Source: Terrimonas rubra | GTDB taxonomy: Bacteria; Bacteroidota; Bacteroidia; Chitinophagales; Chitinophagaceae | Direction of reading: 5' to 3' | Length of the DNA: 64,000 nucleotides | Assembly: GCF_042686025.1 (NCBI RefSeq) | Contig: NZ_JBHUOZ010000001.1 | Location: 620,001 to 684,000, forward strand | Part shown: positions 25,169 through 34,197 of the stretch, piece after piece | Numbering within the stretch: the stretch's first letter is position 1 | How the letters are laid out: the number at the start of each line of letters is the position of its first letter | Translations under genes and position numbers: made by a program | Notes under the pieces: model-generated | The model's database searches: none | The model's input: the letters and a program-made list of their open reading frames with translations, nothing else | What the model was told of the DNA's origin: nothing

Positions 25169-26653
25169 ATGGCATTAAGTCAATCATTACAACAGAAGTT
25201 TTTACAAAAGCTATCGCCGCAGCAGATACAGCTGATGAAACTGTTGCAGGTGCCTACCGCCAATTTAGAAGAAAGAATTAAAGAGGAACTGGAAGAAAAC
25301 CCCGCCCTGGAACTGGATGAAGCCGCCCACGATGACAGTGATGAAATGAGAGATGAGTTTGCAGAGCAGGCCGATGAGTATGAGGATGCGGATGGCAGCA
25401 CGGAAGATTATGACAGCGTGGATGTGAGCGAATATGTACATGAAGGCGATGATGAAATAGGCGATTACCGTACCCGCGACGATAATTATCCCGAAGAGGA
25501 TGACGGCAAACAACTCCCTTTTAAAACAGAGACCACCTTTTACGAATCTTTATACCTCCAGTTAGGCATGCTTAGCCTGGAGGAAACCCAGAAAAAAATA
25601 GCGGAACACCTGATCGGCAGCCTGGATGAGGATGGTTACCTGCGCCGCGAAACATCGGCCATTGTAGATGACCTGGCCTTTCGCCAGAATATCGTTGCCA
25701 CCGTTCAGGAGGTAGAAGGTATTATACATTTAATCCAGCAGTTTGACCCCGCGGGTGTAGCCGCCCGCGATCTGCCGGAATGTTTATTATTACAGTTATA
25801 CCGCCAGAAAGCCGAAGGCAAAGATGTTGATACCGCTATCCTGGCCATTGAAAAATACTTTGACGAGTTTACCAAAAAGCATTACGAAAAAATCCAACGG
25901 GGCCTGGGCCTTACAGAACGGGAGCTGAAAGATGTAATGCAACAGATCATCAAGCTGAACCCCAAGCCGGGTGGCAACCTGGCCGAGGTGAACAAGGCTG
26001 AAAGTTATATTGTTCCCGACTTTTTTATACAGAACAACGGCAGCCGCCTGGAGCTGACCCTTAATGGCCGTAATGCACCGGAGCTACGTATCAGTGAAGG
26101 CTACCGCGATATGATGAAGGAGTATGACCGTGGCGCCAAAAAAGATAAACGCCAGAAAGAAGCAGTACTGTTCATCAAACAAAAAATTGATGCCGCCAAA
26201 TGGTTCATTGATGCCATTAAACAAAGGCAACATACTTTGTTAAGCACCATGGAAGCCATCATGGACCACCAACATGACTTTTTTATTACCGGTGATGAGA
26301 CCAACCTGCGCCCGATGATCCTGAAAGATATTGCCGAAAAAACCAACCTGGATATTTCTACCGTAAGCCGTGTGGCCAGCAGTAAGTTTGTACAAACTGA
26401 GTTTGGCACCTACCGGTTAAAATTCTTCTTCAGTGAATCACTGAGTACCGAAAGCGGCGAAGAGGTTTCTACCCGCGAGGTAAAAAAGATCCTGAGCGAC
26501 CTGATAGAAGCCGAAAGCAAAAAACGCCCCCTGAGCGACGAACGCCTGACCGAATTACTACAGGAAAAAGGTTACAATATTGCCCGCCGTACCGTGGCTA
26601 AATACCGGGAACAATTGAATATACCGGTGGCCAGGTTGAGGAAGGAGCTGTGA
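25169..26653 (+). CDS. rpoN: RNA polymerase sigma-54 factor
   Basis: 494 residues. Region I is glutamine/leucine-rich (QSLQQKFLQKLSPQQIQLMK, then EELEENPALELDE). Region II is acidic (about 50-115). Region III includes the core-binding and HTH parts, with the promoter-recognising RpoN box ARRTVAKYRE near residue 475. Sigma-54 directs transcription from -24/-12 promoters with the help of AAA+ activators. No such activator is encoded in this window. It is monocistronic. Confidence 0.95.
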   Translation: MALSQSLQQKFLQKLSPQQIQLMKLLQVPTANLEERIKEELEENPALELDEAAHDDSDEMRDEFAEQADEYEDADGSTEDYDSVDVSEYVHEGDDEIGDYRTRDDNYPEEDDGKQLPFKTETTFYESLYLQLGMLSLEETQKKIAEHLIGSLDEDGYLRRETSAIVDDLAFRQNIVATVQEVEGIIHLIQQFDPAGVAARDLPECLLLQLYRQKAEGKDVDTAILAIEKYFDEFTKKHYEKIQRGLGLTERELKDVMQQIIKLNPKPGGNLAEVNKAESYIVPDFFIQNNGSRLELTLNGRNAPELRISEGYRDMMKEYDRGAKKDKRQKEAVLFIKQKIDAAKWFIDAIKQRQHTLLSTMEAIMDHQHDFFITGDETNLRPMILKDIAEKTNLDISTVSRVASSKFVQTEFGTYRLKFFFSESLSTESGEEVSTREVKKILSDLIEAESKKRPLSDERLTELLQEKGYNIARRTVAKYREQLNIPVARLRKEL

Positions 26654-26976
26654 TAGGCTGAAAGGTTAAAGCTAAAAGCCGGTGGTAGTTAATGGTTAAT
26701 TGTTATTGGTTAACCGGCTTACCCTGTATACTAAAATCTATATACTACTATCTACTTACTAATTGGGGCTGTGAGCTACAGTAATCCTTATCAGCTGCAG
26801 TTCCGGCTGCTGCGGGCTGCGGTGCTTCACTGCGTTACGCACTAAACCCTGCGCATCCGGCAGCCTTTCGGCAAGAGGAAAAACGCAGCACTATTAACAA
26901 TCAGGGTATTGGTTAATATTATTTTTTATCTTGCAGTGCACATAATACATACAATGTATGTGTTGCTTTTAATTTC
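26654..26976. repeat. Gene-free spacer: heptamer repeats then GC-rich island
   Basis: Bases 26655-26760 read as heptamers (GCTGAAA, GGTTAAA, ATGGTTA, ATTGTTA, TTGGTTA, TATACTA, CTATCTA). Bases 26770-26890 are GC-rich and resemble other intergenic islands here: CAGTAATCCTTATCAGCT recurs with one change near 41230, and GGCAGCCTTTCGGC recurs near 57712. No ORF or promoter was identified. Confidence 0.55.
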
Positions 26977-27912
26977 ATGACCACCATCATTTCCAAAAGA
27001 CATATTGTTAAGTTCTATTTCTCCATAATTGCAGCAACACTATTCTTTTTAGCAATAGCCACTCTATTGCTTCTTGTTTACTATAATCAACTTGATAAAG
27101 GAACATTAAAAATTCCAGAAAATTTAATGCCTTTGTTCAGCCTGGCCTGTTATGCTTTCGCTGGTTATAGTTTGTATCGTTATGCTAAAAATGCACCGAC
27201 AATTACTGTAGATAATGATTTTATCAAATTCAATGACCAGGTCTATTCTCTTAATGATATTAAGGATCTTAAGTTAACAGGGAAACGTCCGTTTAAATAT
27301 CTGATTGCATTCCCAATGGAAGCAGCGACACTGACTTTTAAGAATGGAGAAACAAAATACATTTTCGACGAAATGTATTCCAATTCCTGGGAAATAAAAT
27401 CATTTCTTAAACAAGTTGTAATAGATAAAAAGAATTTTGTTGAGTTAGCCGTAAGCCCAACAGATACAAGCTCTTTATCCTATGAGTACTTTGAAACTTA
27501 CAAAGGAGCTGTTTTTACATCTCTGAGAGGCCTGTCCCTTTGGGGTTTCATTGGATACCTCACATATATGCTGGTGAGCAGTAAACGGACGGGGTCAGCT
27601 GGCCTGGCATTCATTATTTCAATATTTTGGTTTTTAGTACATTACCGGCTTATGCATTACTTTCAGGTTTCTGACCGCTTTTTTGTAGTCAGAAACCATA
27701 ACTTCTTCTGGACTAAAAAAGCTTATCACATAACTGATATAAAAGAAATTGTATTTGAAACGCAGGGGAAAATGCCTAATTGCTTAAGAGTAATTACAAA
27801 AGACTTTAGAAACAAACTTTATCCTGCCGGAACCTTAAGAGATAACACCTGGTTAGCATTAAAGGAAAAACTAGAAACGTATAAGATCAGGGTGAGAAAC
27901 GAATGCATATAA
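26977..27912 (+). CDS. Four-TM hypothetical protein with two PH-like domains
   Basis: 311 residues, not recognised at family level. Two hydrophobic pairs (residues about 12-32 and 49-68; about 185-202 and 207-225) each precede a soluble beta-rich part. The two soluble parts are similar in plan: FIKFNDQVYSLNDIKDLKL and HNFFWTKKAYHITDIKEIVF, each followed by a strand and a closing helix ending in a lysine-rich stretch. This suggests an internal duplication of a YcxB/PH-like module. Function unknown; it starts the 27-34 kb accessory region. Confidence 0.55.
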   Translation: MTTIISKRHIVKFYFSIIAATLFFLAIATLLLLVYYNQLDKGTLKIPENLMPLFSLACYAFAGYSLYRYAKNAPTITVDNDFIKFNDQVYSLNDIKDLKLTGKRPFKYLIAFPMEAATLTFKNGETKYIFDEMYSNSWEIKSFLKQVVIDKKNFVELAVSPTDTSSLSYEYFETYKGAVFTSLRGLSLWGFIGYLTYMLVSSKRTGSAGLAFIISIFWFLVHYRLMHYFQVSDRFFVVRNHNFFWTKKAYHITDIKEIVFETQGKMPNCLRVITKDFRNKLYPAGTLRDNTWLALKEKLETYKIRVRNECI

Positions 27913-27916
27913 TCAG

Positions 27917-27966
27917 CTATTCGAAACTTATAGTTTCGAATCTTTATTCTATCGCCTATGGCGATC
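27917..27966 (+). repeat. 50-bp double-hairpin repeat, copy A
   Basis: Hairpin 1 has 9-bp arms TTCGAAACT/AGTTTCGAA with a TAT loop (27920-27940). Hairpin 2 is ATCGCC-TAT-GGCGAT (27951-27965). It begins 5 bases after a stop codon. Near-identical copies occur at 29566, 31578 and 33858. Confidence 0.9.
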
Positions 27967-28063
27967 CTATTATTATTTAACTACCCTTTTCTACCCCTAT
28001 TGATTATCCCGACAACATGCCCGAACTTTAACACCTCTGCTATAAACTTAGCATAAAGATAAA

Positions 28064-28639
28064 ATGACCGACTTAAAAGCTTTTTTTAATACCCTCACAC
28101 CGGTTTCAGCCAAAAGCTGGTCCCGCTTTTCGGCCTTGTTTACATCCAAAAAGCTGGAAAAAGGTGAGTATTTTATTAAGGAAGGGCAAATAGCAAAAGA
28201 GATCGGCTTCCTGGAAAGGGGTATTATGCGGGCGTTTTACAGGAACAATGAAGCGGTTGAATACAACAAACATTTTTTTGTTAACCCCTGTTTTATCGGT
28301 GGCTACGCTTCACTTATCACCGGCAGGCCCAACCAGATATTTCAAGAGGCACTTACCAGTTGTACCATACAGGTTGCAAAGTTTGCAGATATACAGAATT
28401 TATTCCCCACTTGTCCTGACATTGAACGTGGAGCAAGGGTTTTAGCCGAACAGTTTTTTGTTCAGAAAGAACAGCGGGAAATTGAGATCGTATTACTGGA
28501 TGCCGATAAACGTTACCAGATATTTAAAGATACCTTTCCGCAGCTGGAACAACAAATCCCTCAATACCATATTGCCTCCTACCTGGGCGTAACCCCTACG
28601 CAATTAAGCCGTATCAGGAAAAAGCTTTCCGGTAAATAG
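28064..28639 (+). CDS. Crp/Fnr-family regulator (short Bacteroidota type)
   Basis: 191 residues. The N-terminal cyclic-nucleotide-binding-fold domain shows FSALFTSKKLEKGEYFIKEG and IAKEIGFLERGIMRAFY. The C-terminal HTH is ASYLGVTPTQLSRIRKK. This short type is common in Bacteroidota and usually lacks a conserved cAMP site. It is followed 149 bases downstream by an SDR gene on the same strand, which is a likely target or partner. The ligand is unknown. Confidence 0.85.
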   Translation: MTDLKAFFNTLTPVSAKSWSRFSALFTSKKLEKGEYFIKEGQIAKEIGFLERGIMRAFYRNNEAVEYNKHFFVNPCFIGGYASLITGRPNQIFQEALTSCTIQVAKFADIQNLFPTCPDIERGARVLAEQFFVQKEQREIEIVLLDADKRYQIFKDTFPQLEQQIPQYHIASYLGVTPTQLSRIRKKLSGK

Positions 28640-28788
28640 TATTTATCAACCTATGTAAATGGAAAATGGCGAGCCGGTTTGCAATTTTGCCTTATTACCA
28701 TGTTACCAGGTAAAAGCCGGTTTGTAGTAACCGTGTTGTATACCTGGCGCCATATAAACAGGTAACAAACTTATTAATACAAAAAACT

Positions 28789-29526
28789 ATGACCACTTCA
28801 GGTAACACCGTTTTAATTACAGGCGGCTCATCGGGCATTGGACTAGCATTGGCAAAACGGTTTTTATATTATAAAAACACGGTCATTATTACCGGGAGAG
28901 ATCAAACGAAACTGGAACAAATAAAAAATGAATTCCCGGATATGATCACCTTTGCAGGCGATTTAACAGACAAGAACATAATTGAACAACTGGTTTCATT
29001 TGTTGAACAAAAACATCCGGGCCTGAATATCCTGGTGAATAATGCCGCGGTGCAATACAATTATTCTTTTACCGATGAACCGGACCTTATGTATAAAATT
29101 GACTATGAAATTTCGGTTAACCTCGTAACACCTTTAAAGCTCACAGGGCTTTTTTTACCCTTATTGCTAAAAAATAAAAACAGTGCCGTTGTAAATATAA
29201 GCAGCGGGCTTTTTATAGCTCCCAAAAAATCGGCTCCCGTCTATTGCGCCACAAAATCGGCACTCCACAGTTTTACTAAAACACTTCGTTACCAGTTAGA
29301 AAATACCAATACAAAAGTTTTTGAGATCATTCCTGCATTAATTGATACTCCTATGACCGCAGGAAGAGGCAAGTCTAAAATATCCCCTGAACAATTAACC
29401 GATGAATTCTTCCGCAACTTCAGCTCTGATAAATTTGAAAGTTATATAGGGAAAACAAAACTGCTTAAACTGATCAACCGGTTTTCACCTAAACTCGCTG
29501 AAAAAATAATGAAAAAAGGATTGTAA
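28789..29526 (+). CDS. Short-chain dehydrogenase (DltE-like)
   Basis: 245 residues, a Rossmann-fold NAD(P)-dependent oxidoreductase. The cofactor motif is TGGSSGIG near residue 11, NNAAVQY follows, the catalytic serine is in NISSGLF and the Tyr-Lys pair in YCATK. The overall plan resembles DltE-like classical SDRs. The substrate is unknown. It pairs with the Crp/Fnr gene upstream and ends 40 bases before a double-hairpin repeat. Confidence 0.88.
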   Translation: MTTSGNTVLITGGSSGIGLALAKRFLYYKNTVIITGRDQTKLEQIKNEFPDMITFAGDLTDKNIIEQLVSFVEQKHPGLNILVNNAAVQYNYSFTDEPDLMYKIDYEISVNLVTPLKLTGLFLPLLLKNKNSAVVNISSGLFIAPKKSAPVYCATKSALHSFTKTLRYQLENTNTKVFEIIPALIDTPMTAGRGKSKISPEQLTDEFFRNFSSDKFESYIGKTKLLKLINRFSPKLAEKIMKKGL

Positions 29527-29565
29527 GATTAGCCGGTTATTCAAAACTTGCCATCCGGAACTCCG

Positions 29566-29615
29566 CTATTCGAAACTTTTAGTTTCGAATGCTTATTCTA
29601 TTGCCTTTGGCGATC
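29566..29615 (+). repeat. 50-bp double-hairpin repeat, copy B
   Basis: Same layout as copy A with a few substitutions: the first hairpin loop is TTT, and the second hairpin is ATTGCC-TTT-GGCGAT, which keeps pairing through a G-T pair. Confidence 0.88.
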
Positions 29616-29768
29616 ACACTCATCGACGAACAAAGTCTCTAACAGCTAAAGCCCTCATTATTTACCACCCTATCTTTTCAATATCATTCTTTATCTTGTA
29701 AGTAAATACTGGCCTTATAAAAGGTGTTCAGTGTGGTGAAGGCCTGTTAAACACAATTATTATACCCA

Positions 29769-30224
29769 GTGACTGCAAGTATTTACAATATAATAAAACA
29801 AATAGAAAAATTAATGTATGGCCACAACTTTCAGGTGTGCCTTGGAATTGATATATTTAATGGAGAGGGTACTAGCGATTTCGTACACTCATTTAAAACG
29901 AAATACCCAAATAGCAACCCGGACCAGTATTCCTTATCGCCATTAAATAAAGAGGAGTTATTTAATGATATTATTGATAAATTAAACTTTCGCGGTGATA
30001 AAGGAGCCGGACTCACACTAACCCGAAAAAAAGAACTAAAACTTAAAACACTACAGCAAGCTTATATAGACTATATCCGGCAATTAATAAACAAACAGAC
30101 AACATATTTTGCTTACCCATATCTGGATGGTCTACCGGGTTATTCCGTCTTTTGGGACTATTGTTACGTTTTGTTTACGGGCAATCATAAAATAGTGCTC
30201 GTTTATGGCTCTTCTTCTGACTAG
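29769..30224 (+). CDS. Hypothetical protein
   Basis: 151 residues from a GTG; a later ATG at codon 16 is an alternative start. No signal or membrane segment and no family recognised. The sequence has SDFVHSFKTKYPNSNPDQYS, a lysine-rich helix (TRKKELKLKTLQQAYIDYI) and an aromatic C terminus (GYSVFWDYCYVLFTGNHK). Base composition is AT-rich. Its size and its place beside another small hypothetical gene would fit an immunity-type protein, but this is only a guess. Confidence 0.5.
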   Translation: MTASIYNIIKQIEKLMYGHNFQVCLGIDIFNGEGTSDFVHSFKTKYPNSNPDQYSLSPLNKEELFNDIIDKLNFRGDKGAGLTLTRKKELKLKTLQQAYIDYIRQLINKQTTYFAYPYLDGLPGYSVFWDYCYVLFTGNHKIVLVYGSSSD

Positions 30225-30270
30225 ACAAAGCCAACAATAGGTAACCCTTACAAATCACATAAAATTACAA

Positions 30271-30894
30271 ATGACTCCTTCTACTGAAATATTAAACTGG
30301 TTAGTAATTGGCTTTGAGCAGCCGACTGGTAGTTTGACCGAATTTTTTTACTATGACAAACATGATAGAGAGTTTTTCTCTATCATGGCCGTTGACTATT
30401 TTATGCTTGACGAAGAAATGAATATTGCCGGCAATGTAACAACTAATTATTCAAAAACCCAGACAAACACGCTTGTTGAGAGGATGAAAAAGATTGAAAA
30501 TGATGATCCTAGTATAATTCCAGTTCCAAGAGTTACTTTAGATGATCCAAAAAACGTTATGCAACAATTTCTTGGCACATTGTCTGATCAAAAACTAATC
30601 GATAGATTAAACCAACAAACACAAACCCAGAACTATAAAACTAAATTCGATTTTTATTTTGAGGATGAGACCGAGGAACTGATAAAGCAAAACTGGGAAA
30701 AAGCGAAAAGCACTTTTTTACATCAACAAATTGATACTTTTTTAAATTTAAACAATATTAATATTGCGCACTCAACGTTATGGGTTGTCGATTCAGAAGG
30801 TTCTATTTCTATAGATTTGACAAAAGATTCAAATTCTACATTAATAATTGATAAAACGAAAACTAAAAAGAGGTGGTGGAAGTTTTGGCAATAA
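30271..30894 (+). CDS. Hypothetical protein with aromatic-basic C-terminal tail
   Basis: 207 residues, soluble. The N terminus (ILNWLVIGFEQPTGSLTEFF, then DREFFSIMAVDYFMLDE) has some likeness to UPF0158-type proteins, but the match is weak. The protein ends in KTKKRWWKFWQ, a short tail of tryptophans and lysines. AT-rich like its upstream neighbour, 46 bases away, with which it may be cotranscribed. A decayed double-hairpin repeat follows. Confidence 0.5.
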   Translation: MTPSTEILNWLVIGFEQPTGSLTEFFYYDKHDREFFSIMAVDYFMLDEEMNIAGNVTTNYSKTQTNTLVERMKKIENDDPSIIPVPRVTLDDPKNVMQQFLGTLSDQKLIDRLNQQTQTQNYKTKFDFYFEDETEELIKQNWEKAKSTFLHQQIDTFLNLNNINIAHSTLWVVDSEGSISIDLTKDSNSTLIIDKTKTKKRWWKFWQ

Positions 30895-30947
30895 TGGCAT
30901 ATAAGGACAATAAAAAAAGTATCTACATGTTGTTATTTGATAACTTG

Positions 30948-30997
30948 ATATTTGAAACTTGTTGTACTGAATAATTATTCTATCGTGTTTGGCAATT
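30948..30997 (+). repeat. Decayed double-hairpin repeat, copy E
   Basis: TATTTGAAACTT, then TTATTCTATCG and TTTGGCAATT, keep the order of the intact copies, but both hairpins have lost pairing. It lies about 55 bases after a stop codon. Confidence 0.6.
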
Positions 30998-31038
30998 ACT
31001 GATTTTTATTTAGTAAATTTTCGGTTCATAATACCGCA

Positions 31039-31548
31039 ATGGAATTAAACAAACCATTACCATTTAAAGCCGAAATAAATATCATAGGTATCAACCCCTT
31101 TGTATTTGTACCGGATACAATACTTGAAAAAATATTCAAACAGGCTGGCAAAGAGAAAGGGAGCATCCCGGTAAAAGGCATGGTAAACAACAAAGCTTAC
31201 CGGCAGACACTGGTAAGATATGATAATGCATGGCGGCTTTATATTAATACGACCATGCTCAAAAATTCTCCTAAACGGATCGGGGAGATCATAGACATCA
31301 GCATTTCCTTTGATGATGAAAGCCGTGATATCACCCCTCCGCCACTGTTTGTAAAAGCATTGAAGGCCAATAAGGAGGCTAATGCGGTGTTTAAAACACT
31401 GGCCCCTTCTCTGCAAAAAGAAATTATCCGCTACCTCGCCATGTTAAAAACGCAGCAAAGCCTGGAGAAAAATACAACCCAGGCCATACAGTTCCTGTTA
31501 GGAAATGAACGGTTTATTGGCCGGCAATTACCAAAACGCACTGAATAA
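31039..31548 (+). CDS. DUF1905 / YdeI-OmpD-associated protein
   Basis: 169 residues, soluble. The first 95 residues form a DUF1905-type beta barrel (PFVFVPDTILEKIFKQAGKE, GSIPVKGMVN, WRLYINTTML, GEIIDISISFDD). The last 60 residues are a helical bundle of the YdeI/OmpD-associated kind (ANAVFKTLAPSLQKEIIRYL, followed by FIGRQLPKR). The two domains occur together in Bacteroidota. No function is established. A double-hairpin repeat lies 29 bases behind it. Confidence 0.75.
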   Translation: MELNKPLPFKAEINIIGINPFVFVPDTILEKIFKQAGKEKGSIPVKGMVNNKAYRQTLVRYDNAWRLYINTTMLKNSPKRIGEIIDISISFDDESRDITPPPLFVKALKANKEANAVFKTLAPSLQKEIIRYLAMLKTQQSLEKNTTQAIQFLLGNERFIGRQLPKRTE

Positions 31549-31577
31549 ACATTCTGTGCTGTTATGCTACTATGCTG

Positions 31578-31627
31578 CTATTCGAAACTTATAGTTTCGA
31601 ATCTTTATGCTATCGCCTGTGGCGATC
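31578..31627 (+). repeat. 50-bp double-hairpin repeat, copy C
   Basis: Nearly identical to copy A; the second hairpin is ATCGCC-TGT-GGCGAT and so changes only in the loop. Confidence 0.9.
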
Positions 31628-31775
31628 CCGTCTCATCCTCAATCCAAAAACATCTCATTAATAGCATTTCATTTCCACAATATGCATATTTCTTATTAGC
31701 TTCCTATCTTTAACCCCTGGCATTTCCGCCATAATATTTATATATATTTTTTTATTTAATATAAACACCCTCTTT

Positions 31776-33224
31776 ATGAAGTCCCTTTTCGCAGGTCTGG
31801 TATTATGTGGTTCCCTACTGCAAACAGTTGACAATTTATACGCCCAGGCAGACTGTAACTGTACCGAAACTTTTAAATGGGTAAAGGAAACTTTTGAAAA
31901 AAATGATGCCGGCTTTCAATATGCGCTGGAACAAAAAGGGAAAGACCTGTATGCCAAACACAATACTCTTTTTACAGCCAAAGTAAAACCCATCAAAGAC
32001 AAGTATAAATGTGCTGATGTATTAAATGAATGGCTCAAGTTTTTCAGGAAAGGGCATCTGGGTATTTCGGCCCTGGGCAATGGTCCCGCACAGTCGGCCA
32101 ATATCACCAAATGGCCTGTACTGCCGGTAACGGAAGCGCAATTGCGCAATATGCATGTTACTGACACCAGCGGGTTATTTACCGGCATCTGGAAAACAGG
32201 CGCTTATAGCATTGGTATTGTTAAACAAAATAAAGGTTATAAAGGCGTGATCCTTGAATCGGGTAATCCATCCTGGAAATACCAGCAGGTGAAAATGGAA
32301 ATGAAGGATGATAATACCGGTACTTATTACATGGGGGATTTTTCACCCATCAACTTCAGCAAAGTAGAATGGCTAAGCAAAAATATGATCCGACTGACCC
32401 CCGCTATTACACTGCAAAGAGTTTATCCCGTTTATCCCGAAGATGAGGATATACAATTGTATGTAAAGGCCATGACCGCCGACAAGCCTTTTATACAGGA
32501 GCTTTCTGATCAAACCCTGCTATTCAGGATACCTTCATTTGGTGGCGCGCAGAAACCTTTTATTGATAGTGTGATCAGGGAATTTTCATCCCTTATCAAA
32601 AGCAGGAAAAACCTGGTGATCGATATCCGCAATGGTACCGGTGGCGATGATGTGAGTTTCGATAATATCATTCCCTTGCTGTACACCAACCCGATACGTA
32701 TTGTGGATATGGAGTTTTTATCTACCCCGCTGAATAATAAAAGAATGGAAGCCTACCTGGAAATTCCCAACCTGTCCGAAAAAAACAGGCAGGAAGTTCA
32801 TGCCATCCTGAAATTGCTGAATGAGAACCTGGGTAAATTTGTACACTTAAAAAAAGGCAGGTATGTGGATATTGAAAAAATGGATACTGTATTTCCTAAC
32901 CCTGCCCAGGTGGCCATTATTGCCAATAAAAACAATGGCAGTACCGATGAACAATTTTTGCTGGCTGCCAAACAAAGTAAAAAAGTAAAAATCTTCGGCG
33001 AATCAACTTTTGGTGTGCTGGATATTTCCAATATGCATTTTGTAAAATCGCCAGACCAGAAGTTTGAACTGGGGTACTGCCTCTCCAAAAGCTTCCGTAT
33101 TCCCGGTATGGCCATTGACGGCATCGGCGTACAGCCTGATTATTTTATGGACAGGAGTATTCCGGATGCACAATGGTTGAAATATGTGGTTTCGGTTTTA
33201 GAGGATAAGGAGTTTACACCATAA
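31776..33224 (+). CDS. Exported S41-family (tail-specific protease-like) protein
   Basis: 482 residues with a signal peptide ending near NLYAQA. The S41 core is in the second half: FRIPSFGG, KNLVIDIRNGTGGDD, then VAIIANKNNGSTDEQFLLAA and GESTFGVLD. The nucleophile-position serine is in NGSTDEQ. The catalytic lysine expected 25 residues later (TFGKG in CtpA) is valine here (TFGVL). The protein may use a different triad, as some S41 proteins do, or be inactive. It is 25 bases upstream of a small hypothetical gene. Confidence 0.8.
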   Translation: MKSLFAGLVLCGSLLQTVDNLYAQADCNCTETFKWVKETFEKNDAGFQYALEQKGKDLYAKHNTLFTAKVKPIKDKYKCADVLNEWLKFFRKGHLGISALGNGPAQSANITKWPVLPVTEAQLRNMHVTDTSGLFTGIWKTGAYSIGIVKQNKGYKGVILESGNPSWKYQQVKMEMKDDNTGTYYMGDFSPINFSKVEWLSKNMIRLTPAITLQRVYPVYPEDEDIQLYVKAMTADKPFIQELSDQTLLFRIPSFGGAQKPFIDSVIREFSSLIKSRKNLVIDIRNGTGGDDVSFDNIIPLLYTNPIRIVDMEFLSTPLNNKRMEAYLEIPNLSEKNRQEVHAILKLLNENLGKFVHLKKGRYVDIEKMDTVFPNPAQVAIIANKNNGSTDEQFLLAAKQSKKVKIFGESTFGVLDISNMHFVKSPDQKFELGYCLSKSFRIPGMAIDGIGVQPDYFMDRSIPDAQWLKYVVSVLEDKEFTP

Positions 33225-33249
33225 AATCAATTCGAATAAGATCTATATT

Positions 33250-33846
33250 ATGCGGATAGAAGAATTAGTTGGTAAGACCATCACAAATATTTACTCCATT
33301 ATTAACCTTGAACAGGGCGGACTGGACAAGGGCGAATGTTTCATAGAACTCGACAATACAATCGTAATCGACATTCCATTTGGAGAGAGTACCTATGTGT
33401 ATATTAAAGGCTTAACCCCTGCAGCCAAAAGCTTATTCGAAGATTTATCAGACATTCCCCTTTACTATGTCAACAAAGACAATAAATCAATTGAAACAAT
33501 CGCCGTTGGTTATCTGCAACAGAAGCGATCATTATTAGGAAGAATAAAAAGATTATTAGGGCAAAAATTAACTATAAAAGATTACCTCCCTTACAAAATT
33601 GAGTACCAGGAAAATAAATTAAAATACATTCAAAACAGAAAAATTGTCGATTTTCTTTGGTATGAGGATGAGAGTGAAAAAGGATTTATAGAACTTGATA
33701 ACGGATTTATTATAACAGAAACAACTATTGCAAATAATGGGACGGGCCTTGTAGGACTACATTATTATGAAGACTATAGTATTTTATTAGAACTAAAAGG
33801 TAATAATATACTTAGGCTTAAGGATAAGCAGTATTTCAACAAATAG
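33250..33846 (+). CDS. Hypothetical protein with apparent internal repeat
   Basis: 198 residues, soluble, no family recognised. The N-terminal half has KGECFIELDNTIVIDIPFG and the C-terminal half has EKGFIELDNGFIITETTI, so FIELDN with flanking strands occurs twice. This suggests two copies of one small beta domain joined by a basic linker (QQKRSLLGRIKRLLGQK). AT-rich. It follows the S41 gene and precedes double-hairpin repeat D. Confidence 0.5.
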   Translation: MRIEELVGKTITNIYSIINLEQGGLDKGECFIELDNTIVIDIPFGESTYVYIKGLTPAAKSLFEDLSDIPLYYVNKDNKSIETIAVGYLQQKRSLLGRIKRLLGQKLTIKDYLPYKIEYQENKLKYIQNRKIVDFLWYEDESEKGFIELDNGFIITETTIANNGTGLVGLHYYEDYSILLELKGNNILRLKDKQYFNK

Positions 33847-34197
33847 TTCATACACCGTTATTCGAAACTTATAGTTTCGAATCTTTATTCTATCGCCTTT
33901 GGCGATGTTAAGCATGTTACTATAATTCCTTACCGCCCTAATGCCGATCAGGGATATACTGTACAAGTGTGCGACGCAAGGGACGATGCATTCAATTACT
34001 GCTGTTGGCTACATAATAACCATTATTTCCTTTCATAGTTCTTTCACAATCCGTTAACATAGTGTCCGCTTTTGATACAGTGGTGGCAAGGGTTTCAGCA
34101 AAAACAGGGCTTGTTTTTACCGCTCATCAATATAGCACACATGTGTGATTATTACAATATATAAAAACTGTATTATTGTTTTTCACAAACCAACTTT
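33847..34197. repeat. Gene-free spacer with double-hairpin repeat copy D
   Basis: Copy D is at 33858-33906 (same hairpin 1, second hairpin ATCGCC-TTT-GGCGAT), 11 bases after the stop. At about 33967 GTGTGCGACGCAA occurs, also seen near 347 and, inverted, near 41247. The rest shows no ORF or clear promoter. Confidence 0.8.

Noticed and set aside
27917..33906. Double-hairpin repeats as integron attC sites
   Set aside because: They lack paired core sites of the GTTRRRY/RYYYAAC type, and no integron integrase is in the window; a REP-like origin fits better.
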